Positions 8,213 through 17,607 are shown, counted from the stretch's first letter. The stretch is 64,000 bases of DNA from CAWDVK01 sp963805715 (GCA_963805715.1 CAWDVK010000019.1:1-64000), one strand, 5' to 3'. Program-made: numbers and translations. Notes: generated by a model not told the origin, from the letters alone.

Positions 8213-9531
8213 AGCTCGCAGCCCGTGTCCTGGGACTGCTGCCGTCGGGAACGCTCCTGGTCGGAGCCGGGCTGGCGGTGCTCGGCCTCGGCTCCTACGC
8301 CCACCTCGCCATCGCCGGGCACGTCCTCAGCAAGCCCGCCATGGCGGCTATGTCCGAGCTGTGGGCCATCGTCTTCGCTCTCGGCCTCGGCCTGTTCTTC
8401 CCGATCGAGCAGGAGCTGATCCGGCTGGTCGCGGCCCGCCGGGAAGTGGGCGAGGGCATTACCCCGGTGGTGCGCCGGGCCACCGTGCTGGCCGGCCTCA
8501 TCTTCGCCGCGACGCTGATCGCGCTGGTCGCGGCGGCCAGGCCGATGGCCAGCGCCCTGTTCGGCGGTGACATTGCCCTGGTGTGGACGCTCGCGGCCGC
8601 GTTCCTGGCCCTGGCCGTGGTGTCGGTCAGCCGGGGCGTCCTGGCCGGAATGGGCAGGTTCAACGCCTACGGCAGCCAGCTGGGCATCGACGGCGCCCTG
8701 CGGATCGTGCTCGCCTGCGGGCTCGGCGTGGCGGGCGTCCGCTCGCCGGCCGCGTTCGGCCTGATCCTGACCGTCGCCCCGCTGCTGTCTGCCGCCCTCA
8801 CGCTCCGGCCGCTGCTGCAGGACCTGCATCCGGGGCCGCCTGTCACCTGGCGGGTGATGTGCCAGGGACTGGGCCTGCTGATCGGCACGATGCTGCTGGC
8901 CCAGATCGTCGTGAACGTGGCCGTGATCAACGTCAGGCTGCTCTCGCCCGGCGACACCGCGGTCGTCCCGGCGCTGCTGGACGCCATGGTCCTCGCCCGG
9001 GTGCCGCTGTTCGTCTTCGCGTCCCTGCAGGCCTCGCTGCTGCCCGGCCTGGCGGCCGCGATCGCGGCCGGTGACCAGGCCCGGTTCCGCCAGCTGCTGG
9101 TGCGCGGCTGCGGGATCGTCACTGTACTCGGCGTCGCCGGCGGCCTGCCCGCCGTGGTCCTGGGGCCGTGGCTCATCCGGGTGCTGTTCAACGCCAGGCC
9201 CGTCCTCAGTTACGCCGATTTCGCCCTGCTCGCGGCCGGGACGCTCTTCTACATGATCGCCATGGTGCTGGGCCAGGCCGCGATGTCCATATCCCGGCAC
9301 CGTGACCAGCTCTTCGCCTGGATAGCCGGGGCCATCGTGCTCACCGTGATCACGCTCTCGCCCGGCGACGTGACGTTCCGGGTGGTCGCCGCCTACGCGC
9401 TGAGCTCGCTGACGGTGTGCCTGGTGCTGGCGGTCGTGCTGCTCGTGCGGCTGCCGAAGCTCGCCCGGGCGGGTGCCCCCGGGCCGGCCGAGGTGATGCA
9501 GCCAGCCGGCTATACCGGGGAGCCGCGCTGA
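8209..9531 (+). CDS. Polysaccharide flippase-like polytopic membrane protein
   Basis: A 440-residue, strongly hydrophobic protein with about 12 predicted membrane helices and short polar loops, lacking ATPase motifs. It fits the MATE/Wzx-type (MOP superfamily) lipid-linked oligosaccharide exporters. It lies between two glycosyltransferases, with four-base overlap on the left and a one-base TGATG overlap on the right. The likely job is moving a lipid-linked rhamnose-containing glycan across the membrane. Sequence conservation in this superfamily is weak, so the call rests on topology and context. Confidence 0.72.
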   Translation: MKLAARVLGLLPSGTLLVGAGLAVLGLGSYAHLAIAGHVLSKPAMAAMSELWAIVFALGLGLFFPIEQELIRLVAARREVGEGITPVVRRATVLAGLIFAATLIALVAAARPMASALFGGDIALVWTLAAAFLALAVVSVSRGVLAGMGRFNAYGSQLGIDGALRIVLACGLGVAGVRSPAAFGLILTVAPLLSAALTLRPLLQDLHPGPPVTWRVMCQGLGLLIGTMLLAQIVVNVAVINVRLLSPGDTAVVPALLDAMVLARVPLFVFASLQASLLPGLAAAIAAGDQARFRQLLVRGCGIVTVLGVAGGLPAVVLGPWLIRVLFNARPVLSYADFALLAAGTLFYMIAMVLGQAAMSISRHRDQLFAWIAGAIVLTVITLSPGDVTFRVVAAYALSSLTVCLVLAVVLLVRLPKLARAGAPGPAEVMQPAGYTGEPR

Positions 9532-10544
9532 TGCCCACGGTGACGGCGGTGCTGCTCGCCTACGGCGCCGAGCCCTGGCTGGAGGACGGCGTTCGGGCCG
9601 TGCTGGAGTCCGCTGACGTGGATATCGACGCCATCGTGGTAGACAACGGCTGCAGCACCGACGCGATCGACCGGGTCAAGGGGCTGGACCGGGTCCGGAT
9701 CCTCACGCCCGACAGCAACACCGGCTACTCCGGCGGCTGTGACCTGGGCGCCGCTGAGGCCAGCGGTGAGTACCTGGCGTTCGTCAACTCGGATGCGATC
9801 GTCGCCCCCGCCGCCCTGGCGCGGCTCGTCGCGGTGGCCTCCGAGCCCGGAGTCGGGCTGGCGATGGGCTCCATCCGGCTCGCCGACTCGCCGGAGCTGA
9901 TGAACACGGCCGGGAATCCGGTCCACTACACCGGCCTGTCCTGGGCGGGCGGCTTCAGGGAGCCCGCCAGCCGGTATGCGACCAGGCGCCAGGTCGCGGC
10001 CGGATCGGGCTGCTGCTTCGTCATCCGCCGTGACCTGTGGGAGGCGCTGCGCGGCTTCGCCCCCGAGTACTTCGCGTACTGCGAGGACACCGAGCTCAGC
10101 CTGCGACTGTGGCAGCGCGGCCTGACCGTCGAGTACGTCCCCGATGCGGTGGTCTTGCATCACTACGAGTTCTCGCGCAACGAGCGGAAGCTCTACCTGC
10201 TGGAGCGCAACCGCCTGCTCGTGGTGCTGACCACCTACCAGCGGCGCAGCCTGCTGGTACTGGCACCGATGCTGCTGCTCACCGAGGTTCTGATGCTAGC
10301 CGCCGCCATCGCCGGCGGCTGGGGCGGCGCGAAACTGCGCGGCTGGCACTGGATCTGGCGGAACCGGCGCTGGGTCCGGGAGCGGCGCGCGCTCCTGCAG
10401 GCGGAGCGGACGGTGCCGGATGCCGTGGTCGCCACGCGCATGACCGCGCGGATCGATCCGGCCAATGTCGCCGCGCCGCCGGGAGTTGGCGCGCTCAATG
10501 TCATCATGAGCGGATACTGGTCTATTGCCCGCCGGCTGGCCTAG
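9531..10544 (+). CDS. Glycosyltransferase family 2, rhamnosyltransferase-like
   Basis: A 337-residue protein starting at the ATG of the TGATG overlap with the flippase gene. A GT-A domain (TAVLLAYGAEPWLE, VDNGCSTD, NTGYSGGCDLG, FVNSDAIV) carries a conserved acidic site, CEDTELSLRLW. A C-terminal hydrophobic segment (about 240-265) and a basic tail follow. The layout matches WbbL/rhamnosyltransferase-type GT2 enzymes, and the nearby rml genes make dTDP-rhamnose a plausible donor. A 15-bp tandem array begins on its stop codon. Confidence 0.87.
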   Translation: MPTVTAVLLAYGAEPWLEDGVRAVLESADVDIDAIVVDNGCSTDAIDRVKGLDRVRILTPDSNTGYSGGCDLGAAEASGEYLAFVNSDAIVAPAALARLVAVASEPGVGLAMGSIRLADSPELMNTAGNPVHYTGLSWAGGFREPASRYATRRQVAAGSGCCFVIRRDLWEALRGFAPEYFAYCEDTELSLRLWQRGLTVEYVPDAVVLHHYEFSRNERKLYLLERNRLLVVLTTYQRRSLLVLAPMLLLTEVLMLAAAIAGGWGGAKLRGWHWIWRNRRWVRERRALLQAERTVPDAVVATRMTARIDPANVAAPPGVGALNVIMSGYWSIARRLA

Positions 10545-10614
10545 GTCCGGCCAGCCCAGGTCCGGCCAGCCCAGGTCCGGCCAGCCCAGGTCCGGCCAGC
10601 CCAGTCCGGCCAGC
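10543..10614. repeat. 15-bp tandem repeat starting on a stop codon
   Basis: AGGTCCGGCCAGCCC is repeated at 10543, 10558, 10573 and 10588, with a shortened copy at 10603-10614. The TAG of the glycosyltransferase gene (10542-10544) overlaps the first unit. The array separates the glycosyltransferase operon from the next gene. Confidence 0.92.
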
Positions 10615-10729
10615 ACTGGGCAACGGGGAGGCAGGACCTGCGGGTCAGCTCAGGTTCGGGCCTATCCTCGTTGGTCGACAAGGCAGTCACTGCCGGCGGG
10701 CCTGGCCGTTCACTACTGCAGGGAGTCCG

Positions 10730-12415
10730 ATGCGCAGCAATGACACAGCACCGCCGGTAGAGTCCGGCGGGGCCCCGGCGGCGCCCGCGGCTCGGCTGAC
10801 TGCGGACCGCGCGGCCGCGCCGGGGGAGCCGCGTGCTCCGCGGCGGGTCGACCGGGTGCTGCGCCGGGTGCCGCCGCAGGGGCGGCTGCCGCTGCTGACC
10901 TATGTGGTCTGCCAGCTGATCCTGCTGTTCTGGTGGGCGGCTTTCTACCCGGGCCTGATGAACGCGGACTCGATCAACTTCGTGCTGCACGTCACGACCG
11001 GGCCGTGGATCAACAACGCGTCCGTGCTCTACGACGCGCTCATCGGGCTGAGCCTGCACACCACCGGTGACCTGAGCTTGCTGTCGCTGGCGCAGTGCGT
11101 GGCGATGGCGGCGGCGCTGGGTTACGCGGTGTATGCGTTCCGGCTGATCGGAGTGCCGGGGCGGTGGACGGCGATCGCGTCGGTGGTGGTGGTGGCGCTG
11201 CCGGCTCAGGGCTCGTTCATTACCTTCCTGTGGAAGGACGTGCCGTTCTCGATCTGCGCGTTCCTGGTGGTGCCGACGCTGGCGCACCTGTTCTCGCTGC
11301 GGGGCCTGCCGGAGTGGCCGCGGGGCCGGCGGGTGAACCGGCTGCTGGCAGCGCTCTTCCTGGAACTGCTGGGCGTATGCCTGTTCCGCCAGGACGGGAT
11401 GGAGATCGTCCTGGTCGCCGTGGCCCTGATGGTCATCCTGATCGCCGGGCTGAGGAAGAAGCTGGCCGCCGTCGGCGCCGCGGCCATCCTCATCACGCTC
11501 GCGTGCAACTACGTTCTCTTCCCGGCCGCGGGCATCAAGCCAGCCAGCAACTCACTGATCTTCGGCACCTTCAATGCCGACATCGCGGTGGTCTACCACG
11601 ACTCGCCGGCCAGCTTCAGCAAGGCCGACCTGGCCCTGATGAAGCGGGTAGTCCCGCTGTCGGACTGGAAGTTCGGCGGTTCCGACTGCTACAGCTCCAA
11701 CACGACCACCTTCTTCAAGGGCTTCGATGCCAGGGCGTCAAAGCTCGATCACCCGCTCTTCAGGCTCTGGCTGCAGCTGGTCAAGAGGGTGCCGCAGGAC
11801 ATCATCAGCGCCCGGCTGTGCCGTGGCGCCCTCGCCTGGCAGCCGCAGCCCCCCGCCCAGGGCCGCACCTGGGATTACGACTCCTATACCCCGGCGAACC
11901 TGTGGGGCTGGGCGCATGTGTCGGCGGTGAAGCACAACCCGTACCGGGCCGACTTCGCCACCCGGCCGCTGACTAAGGCCGGGAACGACGTCGCCAGGTG
12001 GCTGCGCGACGCGAGCAAGATCCAGCAGCTGGACTGGCTGCTGTGGCGCGGCGCGACCTGGACCTGGATCGGCTACATCGCGGTGGCAGCTTTCGCGCTG
12101 CGCCGCCGCGACAAGACGATGCTGGCGCTCGCGGCGATCCTGGCCGGCCAGCAGCTCATGGTGCTCGCCGACAACCCGGTGCCGGCGTTCCGCTACATGA
12201 TGACGCCGATGCTGATCGGGCCGCTGCTGGTCGCGCTGTTCTTCGCCCGGCGGCGGCGGGCGCCGCTGGAGCAGGCCGGCGCCCGGCCGCCTGCCGGGAC
12301 GCAGCCGCCTGCCGGGACGCAGCCGCCTGCTGCTGGTGCTCAGCGGGCTGGCGGGACTCAGCGGCCTGGCGGGACGCAGCCGGCGGCCGGTCCCGGCACG
12401 ACTCCGGCGAGCTAG
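10730..12415 (+). CDS. Large polytopic membrane protein, DUF6020-like, copy 1
   Basis: 561 residues. The start MRSNDTA is chosen for its AGGGAG site and its match to copy 2; the frame open from 10037 is a shadow of the glycosyltransferase gene. A basic, Pro/Ala-rich N-terminus of about 60 residues is followed by many membrane helices, conserved FYPGLMNADSI and VLYDALIG loops after the first helix, a long extracytoplasmic region (about 280-420) and helices near 440-530. The C-terminus holds degenerate PPAGTQ repeats. The topology resembles GT-C/PMT-type or DUF6020 proteins. Sitting after a glycan operon, a surface-polymer role is plausible but unproven. Confidence 0.7.
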   Translation: MRSNDTAPPVESGGAPAAPAARLTADRAAAPGEPRAPRRVDRVLRRVPPQGRLPLLTYVVCQLILLFWWAAFYPGLMNADSINFVLHVTTGPWINNASVLYDALIGLSLHTTGDLSLLSLAQCVAMAAALGYAVYAFRLIGVPGRWTAIASVVVVALPAQGSFITFLWKDVPFSICAFLVVPTLAHLFSLRGLPEWPRGRRVNRLLAALFLELLGVCLFRQDGMEIVLVAVALMVILIAGLRKKLAAVGAAAILITLACNYVLFPAAGIKPASNSLIFGTFNADIAVVYHDSPASFSKADLALMKRVVPLSDWKFGGSDCYSSNTTTFFKGFDARASKLDHPLFRLWLQLVKRVPQDIISARLCRGALAWQPQPPAQGRTWDYDSYTPANLWGWAHVSAVKHNPYRADFATRPLTKAGNDVARWLRDASKIQQLDWLLWRGATWTWIGYIAVAAFALRRRDKTMLALAAILAGQQLMVLADNPVPAFRYMMTPMLIGPLLVALFFARRRRAPLEQAGARPPAGTQPPAGTQPPAAGAQRAGGTQRPGGTQPAAGPGTTPAS

Positions 12416-12437
12416 CACGACGACTCCGGCGAGGTAG
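12398..12437. repeat. 18-bp direct repeat duplicating a stop codon
   Basis: ACGACTCCGGCGAGCTAG (12398-12415) ends with the stop codon of membrane-protein copy 1. It recurs as ACGACTCCGGCGAGGTAG at 12420-12437, one base different. Confidence 0.85.
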
Positions 12438-12496
12438 TCCGCGGCGGCTCCCGGCGCCGCGGATTCTTCCCGTCATCGGCTCCCCGGCGCCTTCGT

Positions 12497-12518
12497 GAGC
12501 GGATACTGCTCTACTGCC
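12497..12518 (+). repeat. Relic copy of the glycosyltransferase 3' end
   Basis: GAGCGGATACTGCTCTACTG and the bases around it match 10508-10529, the SGYWSIA codons of the glycosyltransferase gene, at 20 of 22 positions. The spacing (1,989 bp) is close to that between the two membrane-protein genes (1,953 bp). The duplicated segment therefore probably began inside the glycosyltransferase gene. Confidence 0.65.
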
Positions 12519-12682
12519 CTGACTTGTCCCTGCCTGCGACGACCTGGGTACGCCCATGGCTTGCCGCCGGGCCGAATGGGCGAATGTCAGGCGCCCTTGC
12601 CGATGTCCTGACCCGACCGCATCGGCCGGGCTTTGCGGGTAATGTCGCAGCACCTGGCAGCTGACGAGATCAGGGAGCCCCC

Positions 12683-14512
12683 ATGCGCAGCAACGGCAGG
12701 GCGCTGCCGGCCGAGCCCGGCGAAGCCCCGGCGGCGACTGTGACGCAGCTAAGGGCTGACGGCGGCACCGGGCGACCGCAGGCTCCGCCGCGTGCTCCGC
12801 GGCGGGTCGACCGGGTGCTGCGCCGGGTGCCGCCGCAGGGGCGGCTGCCGCTGCTGACCTATGTGGTCTGCCAGCTGATCCTGCTGTTCTGGTGGGCGGC
12901 TTTCTACCCGGGCCTGATGAACGCGGACTCGATCAACTTCGTGCTGCACGTCACGACCGGGCCGTGGATCAACAACGCCTCGGTCCTCTATGACTGCCTG
13001 GTGTGGGTCAGCCTGCATATAACCGGTGACCTGGGCTTGCTGTCGCTGGCGCAGTGCGTGGCGATGGCGGCGGCGCTGGGTTACGCGGTGTATGCGTTCC
13101 GGCTGATCGGGGTGCCGGGGCGGTGGACGGCGATCGCGTCGGTGGTGGTGGTGGCGCTGCCGGCTCAGGGCTCGTTCATTACCTTCCTGTGGAAGGACGT
13201 GCCGTTCTCGATCTGCGCGTTCCTGGTGGTGCCGACGCTGGCGCACCTGTTCTCGCTGCGGGGCCTGCCGGAGTGGCCGCGGGGCCGGCGGGTGAACCGG
13301 CTGCTGGCAGCGCTCTTCCTGGAACTGCTGGGCGTCTGCCTGTTCCGCCAGGACGGGATGGTGATCACGGTCATCACCGCGGTCATCATGGTCATCCTGA
13401 TCGCCGGGCTGAGGAAGAAGCTGGCCGCCATCGGCGCCGCCACCGTTCTCATCACGCTGGTGCTCGACCTCGCGGTCTTCCCGGCCGTGGGCATTGTCCA
13501 TCCCAGCAGCTCGCTGCTGTTCGGGCCGTCCGACGCCGACATCGCCGTGGTCTATCACGACTCGCCGGCCAGCTTCAGCAAGGCCGACCTGGCCCTGATG
13601 AAGCGGATAGTGCCGCTGCGGGAATGGCGCTACGGCGGCGCCGACTGCTACAGCGCCAACCAGACGACGTTCCTGCACGGTTTCGACGCGCACTCATCGC
13701 GGCACGCCATCCAGCTCTTCAGGCTCTGGCTGCAGCTGGTCAAGAGGGTGCCGCAGGACATCATCAGCGCCCGGCTGTGCCGCGGCGCCCTGGCCTGGGT
13801 GATTCAGCCGAACTCCCAGGGCAGGACCTTCGATTACGACTCCTTTACCCCGGCCAACCTGTGGGGCTGGGCGAACGTGCCGGCGGTGAAGTACAACCCG
13901 TACCGGGCTGACTTCGCCACCCGGCCGCTGACTCACCTCGGTAATGACGCGGCGCAGTGGCTGCGCGACGCGACCGAGGTACCGCAGCTGGACTGGCTGC
14001 TGTGGCGCGGCTCGACCTGGACCTGGTTCGGCTACATCGCGATCGGTCTCTTCGCGCTGCGCCGCCGGGACAAGATGATGCTGGCCCTGGCGGCGATCCT
14101 GGCCGGCCAGCAGTTCATGGTGCTTGCCGACAACCCGGTCCAGCTGTTCCGCTACATGATGACGCCGCTGCTGATCGGGCCGCTGCTGATCCCGCTGCTC
14201 TGCGCCCGTAACCGGCGCCCGCCCGATCTCGCCGCCGTTCCCGGCCAGGTGGCCGGCGCGGGCTGCGGTTCCGTGCCGGCGATGCGCGCCGCGCCGGCTG
14301 ATGGCACAGCCCCTGGCAGCGAGCCGGCTCAGGGCAGCGAGTCTGTCCCGGCGATGCGGACAGCGCCAGGTGAGCCGGTCCACAGCACCAGCAACGCCAG
14401 TGCCGGCAGCGGCAGTGCCGGCAACGCCAGTGCCGGCAGCGCCAGTGCCGGCCACGGCAGTGCCGGCCACGGCAGTGCGGCGCCGTCCGGTGACGAGCCG
14501 GTCGCTCCTTAA
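12683..14512 (+). CDS. Large polytopic membrane protein, DUF6020-like, copy 2
   Basis: A 609-residue paralogue of the preceding gene, same strand. The DNA is nearly identical over about 12,799-13,015 and 13,036-13,360, with a diverged island between them (VLYDCLVWVSLHITGD versus VLYDALIGLSLHTTGD) and more divergence after residue 230. The long external loop and the last helices keep the same plan. The C-terminus differs: an Ala/Ser/Gly-rich tail with (SAGxx)n repeats. This mosaic pattern suggests tandem duplication followed by gene conversion of the N-terminal half. Biochemical role unknown. Confidence 0.7.
   Translation: MRSNGRALPAEPGEAPAATVTQLRADGGTGRPQAPPRAPRRVDRVLRRVPPQGRLPLLTYVVCQLILLFWWAAFYPGLMNADSINFVLHVTTGPWINNASVLYDCLVWVSLHITGDLGLLSLAQCVAMAAALGYAVYAFRLIGVPGRWTAIASVVVVALPAQGSFITFLWKDVPFSICAFLVVPTLAHLFSLRGLPEWPRGRRVNRLLAALFLELLGVCLFRQDGMVITVITAVIMVILIAGLRKKLAAIGAATVLITLVLDLAVFPAVGIVHPSSSLLFGPSDADIAVVYHDSPASFSKADLALMKRIVPLREWRYGGADCYSANQTTFLHGFDAHSSRHAIQLFRLWLQLVKRVPQDIISARLCRGALAWVIQPNSQGRTFDYDSFTPANLWGWANVPAVKYNPYRADFATRPLTHLGNDAAQWLRDATEVPQLDWLLWRGSTWTWFGYIAIGLFALRRRDKMMLALAAILAGQQFMVLADNPVQLFRYMMTPLLIGPLLIPLLCARNRRPPDLAAVPGQVAGAGCGSVPAMRAAPADGTAPGSEPAQGSESVPAMRTAPGEPVHSTSNASAGSGSAGNASAGSASAGHGSAGHGSAAPSGDEPVAP
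14399..14473 (+). repeat. 15-bp coding repeat (SAGxx) in membrane-protein copy 2
   Basis: Five 15-bp units beginning AGTGCCGGC at 14399, 14414, 14429, 14444 and 14459 encode SAGSG, SAGNA, SAGSA, SAGHG and SAGHG near the C-terminus. The equivalent tail of copy 1 has unrelated repeats, so the tails evolve separately from the converted cores. Confidence 0.85.
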
Positions 14513-14530
14513 GGGACTGCCCGGCACTGG

Positions 14531-16192
14531 CTAGCGGACGCCGCTGCGCCGCCGCCACAGGAGCCAGCCGGCTCCGCTGGCCACGATCAGCGCGGCCGCC
14601 GCGATGCCGCCGATCGCGGCCGGGGACGGCCCTCCGCCGCTGGCCGCCGGGGCCTGGCTGGCCGGAGATGTCGGCGGCGCACTCGCGGACCCCGCGGCCG
14701 CCGCCGAACCGCTCGCCGTGGTGGTAAAGGCGACCACGTGCCGGGCGGACGGGGCGAGCAGCAGCCCGTCGCCGACGCTGGGCGTCGGGAAGTGGTTGGC
14801 CGGCGTGCCCACGGATGCCTGCTGCCGCACCTCGCCGGTGGCGGGATCGAGTCCGTAGAGCACGCCGTTCTGCCCGATGCTCCAGATCAGCCCGGCGGCC
14901 ACGATGGGCGGCCCTCCGGCCGTTCCGGAATTCCACAGCAGCCGCAGCCCGGCTGGTGAGCCTGAGGCGCGCACGGCCACGATCCCGCTCAGGCACGGGA
15001 GATAGACCGTCGTCCCGACGGCGGCAAAGCCGCCGTCGATGTTGCTGACGCACACCGGGCCCAGGGTGGCTTCCTGGCCGCCGATGCCGCCCAGGTGCGC
15101 CCCGTCCAGCAGGTAGACGATGTCGGACTTCCCGGCGAGCAGCACCTGGCCGTCTGGCAGCAGGGCCGGCTCGATCGACATGTCGAGGTCACCGGCGTTG
15201 TTCGCGGCCCAGCTGCCCGGCGCGAAGTACTGGAGCAGGTGCAGCGATGGCGATAGCTCCAGCACCGAGTCGCTGTCGTCGTAGGCGTGGGAGCCGGAGT
15301 GGACCGAGCCGTTGCCGGCACTGACCCAGATGTTGCCGCTGCTGTCGACGGCCGGGGCTGCCCCGCCCATCCAGATCGCGCCCTGCGACTCGCCGGGGGC
15401 CGCGTCGACGGTGAAAATCGTCGGAGTCCCGCCGGTCACCGGCGCCGCGATGACCCGGCCCCGGTAGGTCGCGCAGTCGCCGTCATTGCCGCCCATGCCG
15501 AGCAGCACGTGGTCCCCGTCCAGGGCGAGCCCGGTGCGCTGCAGCAGCGCCGCGGTGCTCGCGCCAGGCGGATCCACGTCCTGGCTCATCTCCGGTTTCC
15601 CCGATGCAGCGGAGAGGCCGACGAGGATGTGCGCCGGCTGGCCGTTCACCAGCTCGTCCGCCACCGCGAAGATCTCGTCCCTGGCCGGGTCGATGACCGG
15701 CGTGCCGGTGATCCCCACGACCGGCTGGATGTCACCGCACGGCAGCAGGCCTGACGGCACCGGCGTGCCAACGTGCTCCGACCAGATGACGGCGCCCGAT
15801 GCGGACGACAGCGCGTACACGGTGTCGCGCTCGGTTGCCACGTAAATCCGTCCCGACCAGGCCAGCGGCTCGCCGTAGATGTCTCCGTCGAGCGCGGGCG
15901 ACGTCCAGGCCCTGCTCCCGGTGTCCACGGCGCTGACCGAGGCGGCCAGGCCGGTGCCGGCCGGATTGCCGTGGTAGACGGTCCAGGAGCCGTCGTCGGC
16001 CGGCGCGGCCGACAGGCGGGAGGCGCTGGCCGTTGCAACCGGGGGAGCGGCGCCGGCCGCCAGCGCCGGGCCGACGCCGATCGCGACGCAGGCAGCGCCG
16101 GCCAGCGCGATCAGGCCCGCCCGCGCTGGCCGGCCGGGCGAACGGCCGCTCGTGGCGAGCTGACGGCGCTCAGGGTGTCGCGTTGTCCGCAT
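14531..16192 (-). CDS. Membrane-anchored secreted PQQ-like beta-propeller protein
   Basis: 553 residues. N-terminal signal sequence (basic start, hydrophobic 27-48, ALAAGA), then a beta-propeller of PQQ-binding-like repeats (GRIYVATERDTVYALSSASG, GLIWSIGQNGVLYGLDPATG). A Pro/Ala/Ser-rich stalk and one C-terminal helix with a basic stop (WLLWRRRSGVR) follow. It should be an extracytoplasmic protein tethered by its C-terminus. No catalytic residues of PQQ dehydrogenases are evident, so a binding or scaffolding role is more likely. It is convergent with the second membrane-protein gene across 18 bp. Confidence 0.78.
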   Translation of the reverse strand: MRTTRHPERRQLATSGRSPGRPARAGLIALAGAACVAIGVGPALAAGAAPPVATASASRLSAAPADDGSWTVYHGNPAGTGLAASVSAVDTGSRAWTSPALDGDIYGEPLAWSGRIYVATERDTVYALSSASGAVIWSEHVGTPVPSGLLPCGDIQPVVGITGTPVIDPARDEIFAVADELVNGQPAHILVGLSAASGKPEMSQDVDPPGASTAALLQRTGLALDGDHVLLGMGGNDGDCATYRGRVIAAPVTGGTPTIFTVDAAPGESQGAIWMGGAAPAVDSSGNIWVSAGNGSVHSGSHAYDDSDSVLELSPSLHLLQYFAPGSWAANNAGDLDMSIEPALLPDGQVLLAGKSDIVYLLDGAHLGGIGGQEATLGPVCVSNIDGGFAAVGTTVYLPCLSGIVAVRASGSPAGLRLLWNSGTAGGPPIVAAGLIWSIGQNGVLYGLDPATGEVRQQASVGTPANHFPTPSVGDGLLLAPSARHVVAFTTTASGSAAAAGSASAPPTSPASQAPAASGGGPSPAAIGGIAAAALIVASGAGWLLWRRRSGVR

Positions 16193-16326
16193 CGTCCGAG
16201 CCTAGTGACGCGGCCGGTCAGCCACCGCCGAGGACGCGATCGCGGTCCGGCAGGCACGGGACCTCCGCACGATGCGAAACGGCCCGCCGGAGCCAGGCCC
16301 GCCGCGCGGGCTTATCGTGATCGGCA

Positions 16327-17607
16327 ATGAAGGACCGCAGCGGCCTGGCTGATGACCGGCAACTCGGGATCTCCGGGGGTCAGGAAACGGGGATCGTGAC
16401 GCCATCCGGCACCAGGCTGCCTGCCCGGGTGCGAACACTGCTCATCTTTGCCTGCCTGCTGGTGCTGGTGGACACCGTGTTCTTCACCGCGCTGACACCG
16501 CTGCTGCCCTATTACACGCATGCCGCGGGCCTCTCCAAGGCGGGCGCCGGCCTGCTGGTCGCCGCCTATCCGCTCGGCACCCTCATCGGCGCGCTGCCGA
16601 GCGGCCTGCTGACGGCCCGCCTGGGCGACCGCGCCGTGGTGCTGGCCGGCCTGGCGCTGATGAGCGGCTCGACCCTGGTCTTCGGCTGGGCCTCGGCCCC
16701 CGCCGTGCTGGACGTCGCGCGCTTCGTCCAGGGGCTGGGCGGCGCCTGCACCTGGGCGGCCGGCCTGGCCTGGCTGGCCGCGTCGGCTCCGCCGGAGCGG
16801 CGCGGCGAGATGATCGGCACGGCACTGGGCGCCGCGGTCGGCGGGGCGCTGCTCGGCCCCGTGGTGGGGGCGGTTGCCGACCAGGTGGGCACCGGGCCTG
16901 CCTTCTCGGCGGCGGCTGTCGCCGGGGTGATCCTGATGGTGACAGCGTTCTTCGTGCCCGCTTCGATGGCGGCCGAGCCGCAGGGGCTGCGGGCGGCCTG
17001 GCCGGCGCTGGCGGACCGCCAGGTCGCGGCCGGCCTGTGGCTGACGATGCTGGCCGGAATCGCCTTCGGAGTGGTGGACGTGCTGGCTCCGCTGCGCCTC
17101 AGCCGCCTCGGCGCCTCGGCGCTGGTGATCGGCGCGACATTCCTCGCGTCGGCGGGAATCGAGGCGGCCCTGTCGCCGCTGGCGGGCCGGCTGGCCGACC
17201 GGCGCGGCCCGCTGACGCCCGTCCAGCTGTCGCTGGCCGCGGCCGTGGTGGTCAGCATGCTCGCGCCGGTGCTGGCGCCGGCCCTGGTCCTGGTCATCCT
17301 GCTGGTCATCGGCATGCCCGCCTATGGCACGCTGTTCGCCCCGGCCATGACGCTGCTGAGCGGCGGGGCGCACCGGCTGGGCCTGAACCAGGGCATCGCG
17401 TTCGGGCTGGGCAACCTGGCCTGGGCAGCCGGTCAGGGGGTGGCGGCTGCGGCGGGCGGGGCGATTGCCCAGGCCACTTCGGACCTGGTGCCGTATGCTC
17501 TGCTAGCTGGTACCTGCCTGCTGACGCTGGCCGCGGTCCGGCCAGCCGGGCGGCGGGTCGTCCGCAGGGCTCTCGCGGCGCGTGCGCACCGGTCTGGCGG
17601 ATTGTGA
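16327..17607 (+). CDS. MFS transporter
   Basis: A 426-residue major facilitator with 12 predicted helices. The first helix reads FACLLVLVDTVFFTALTPLLP, the loop between helices 2 and 3 has the family pattern GLLTARLGDRAVVLAG, and a central loop separates two six-helix halves (second motif-A copy GRLADRRGPL). No substrate signature. The ATG at 16327 gives a 30-residue polar leader, and the GTG at 16396 is an alternative start. It precedes the sqdB-like gene in the same direction but 187 bp away, so probably has its own transcript. Confidence 0.85.
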   Translation: MKDRSGLADDRQLGISGGQETGIVTPSGTRLPARVRTLLIFACLLVLVDTVFFTALTPLLPYYTHAAGLSKAGAGLLVAAYPLGTLIGALPSGLLTARLGDRAVVLAGLALMSGSTLVFGWASAPAVLDVARFVQGLGGACTWAAGLAWLAASAPPERRGEMIGTALGAAVGGALLGPVVGAVADQVGTGPAFSAAAVAGVILMVTAFFVPASMAAEPQGLRAAWPALADRQVAAGLWLTMLAGIAFGVVDVLAPLRLSRLGASALVIGATFLASAGIEAALSPLAGRLADRRGPLTPVQLSLAAAVVVSMLAPVLAPALVLVILLVIGMPAYGTLFAPAMTLLSGGAHRLGLNQGIAFGLGNLAWAAGQGVAAAAGGAIAQATSDLVPYALLAGTCLLTLAAVRPAGRRVVRRALAARAHRSGGL

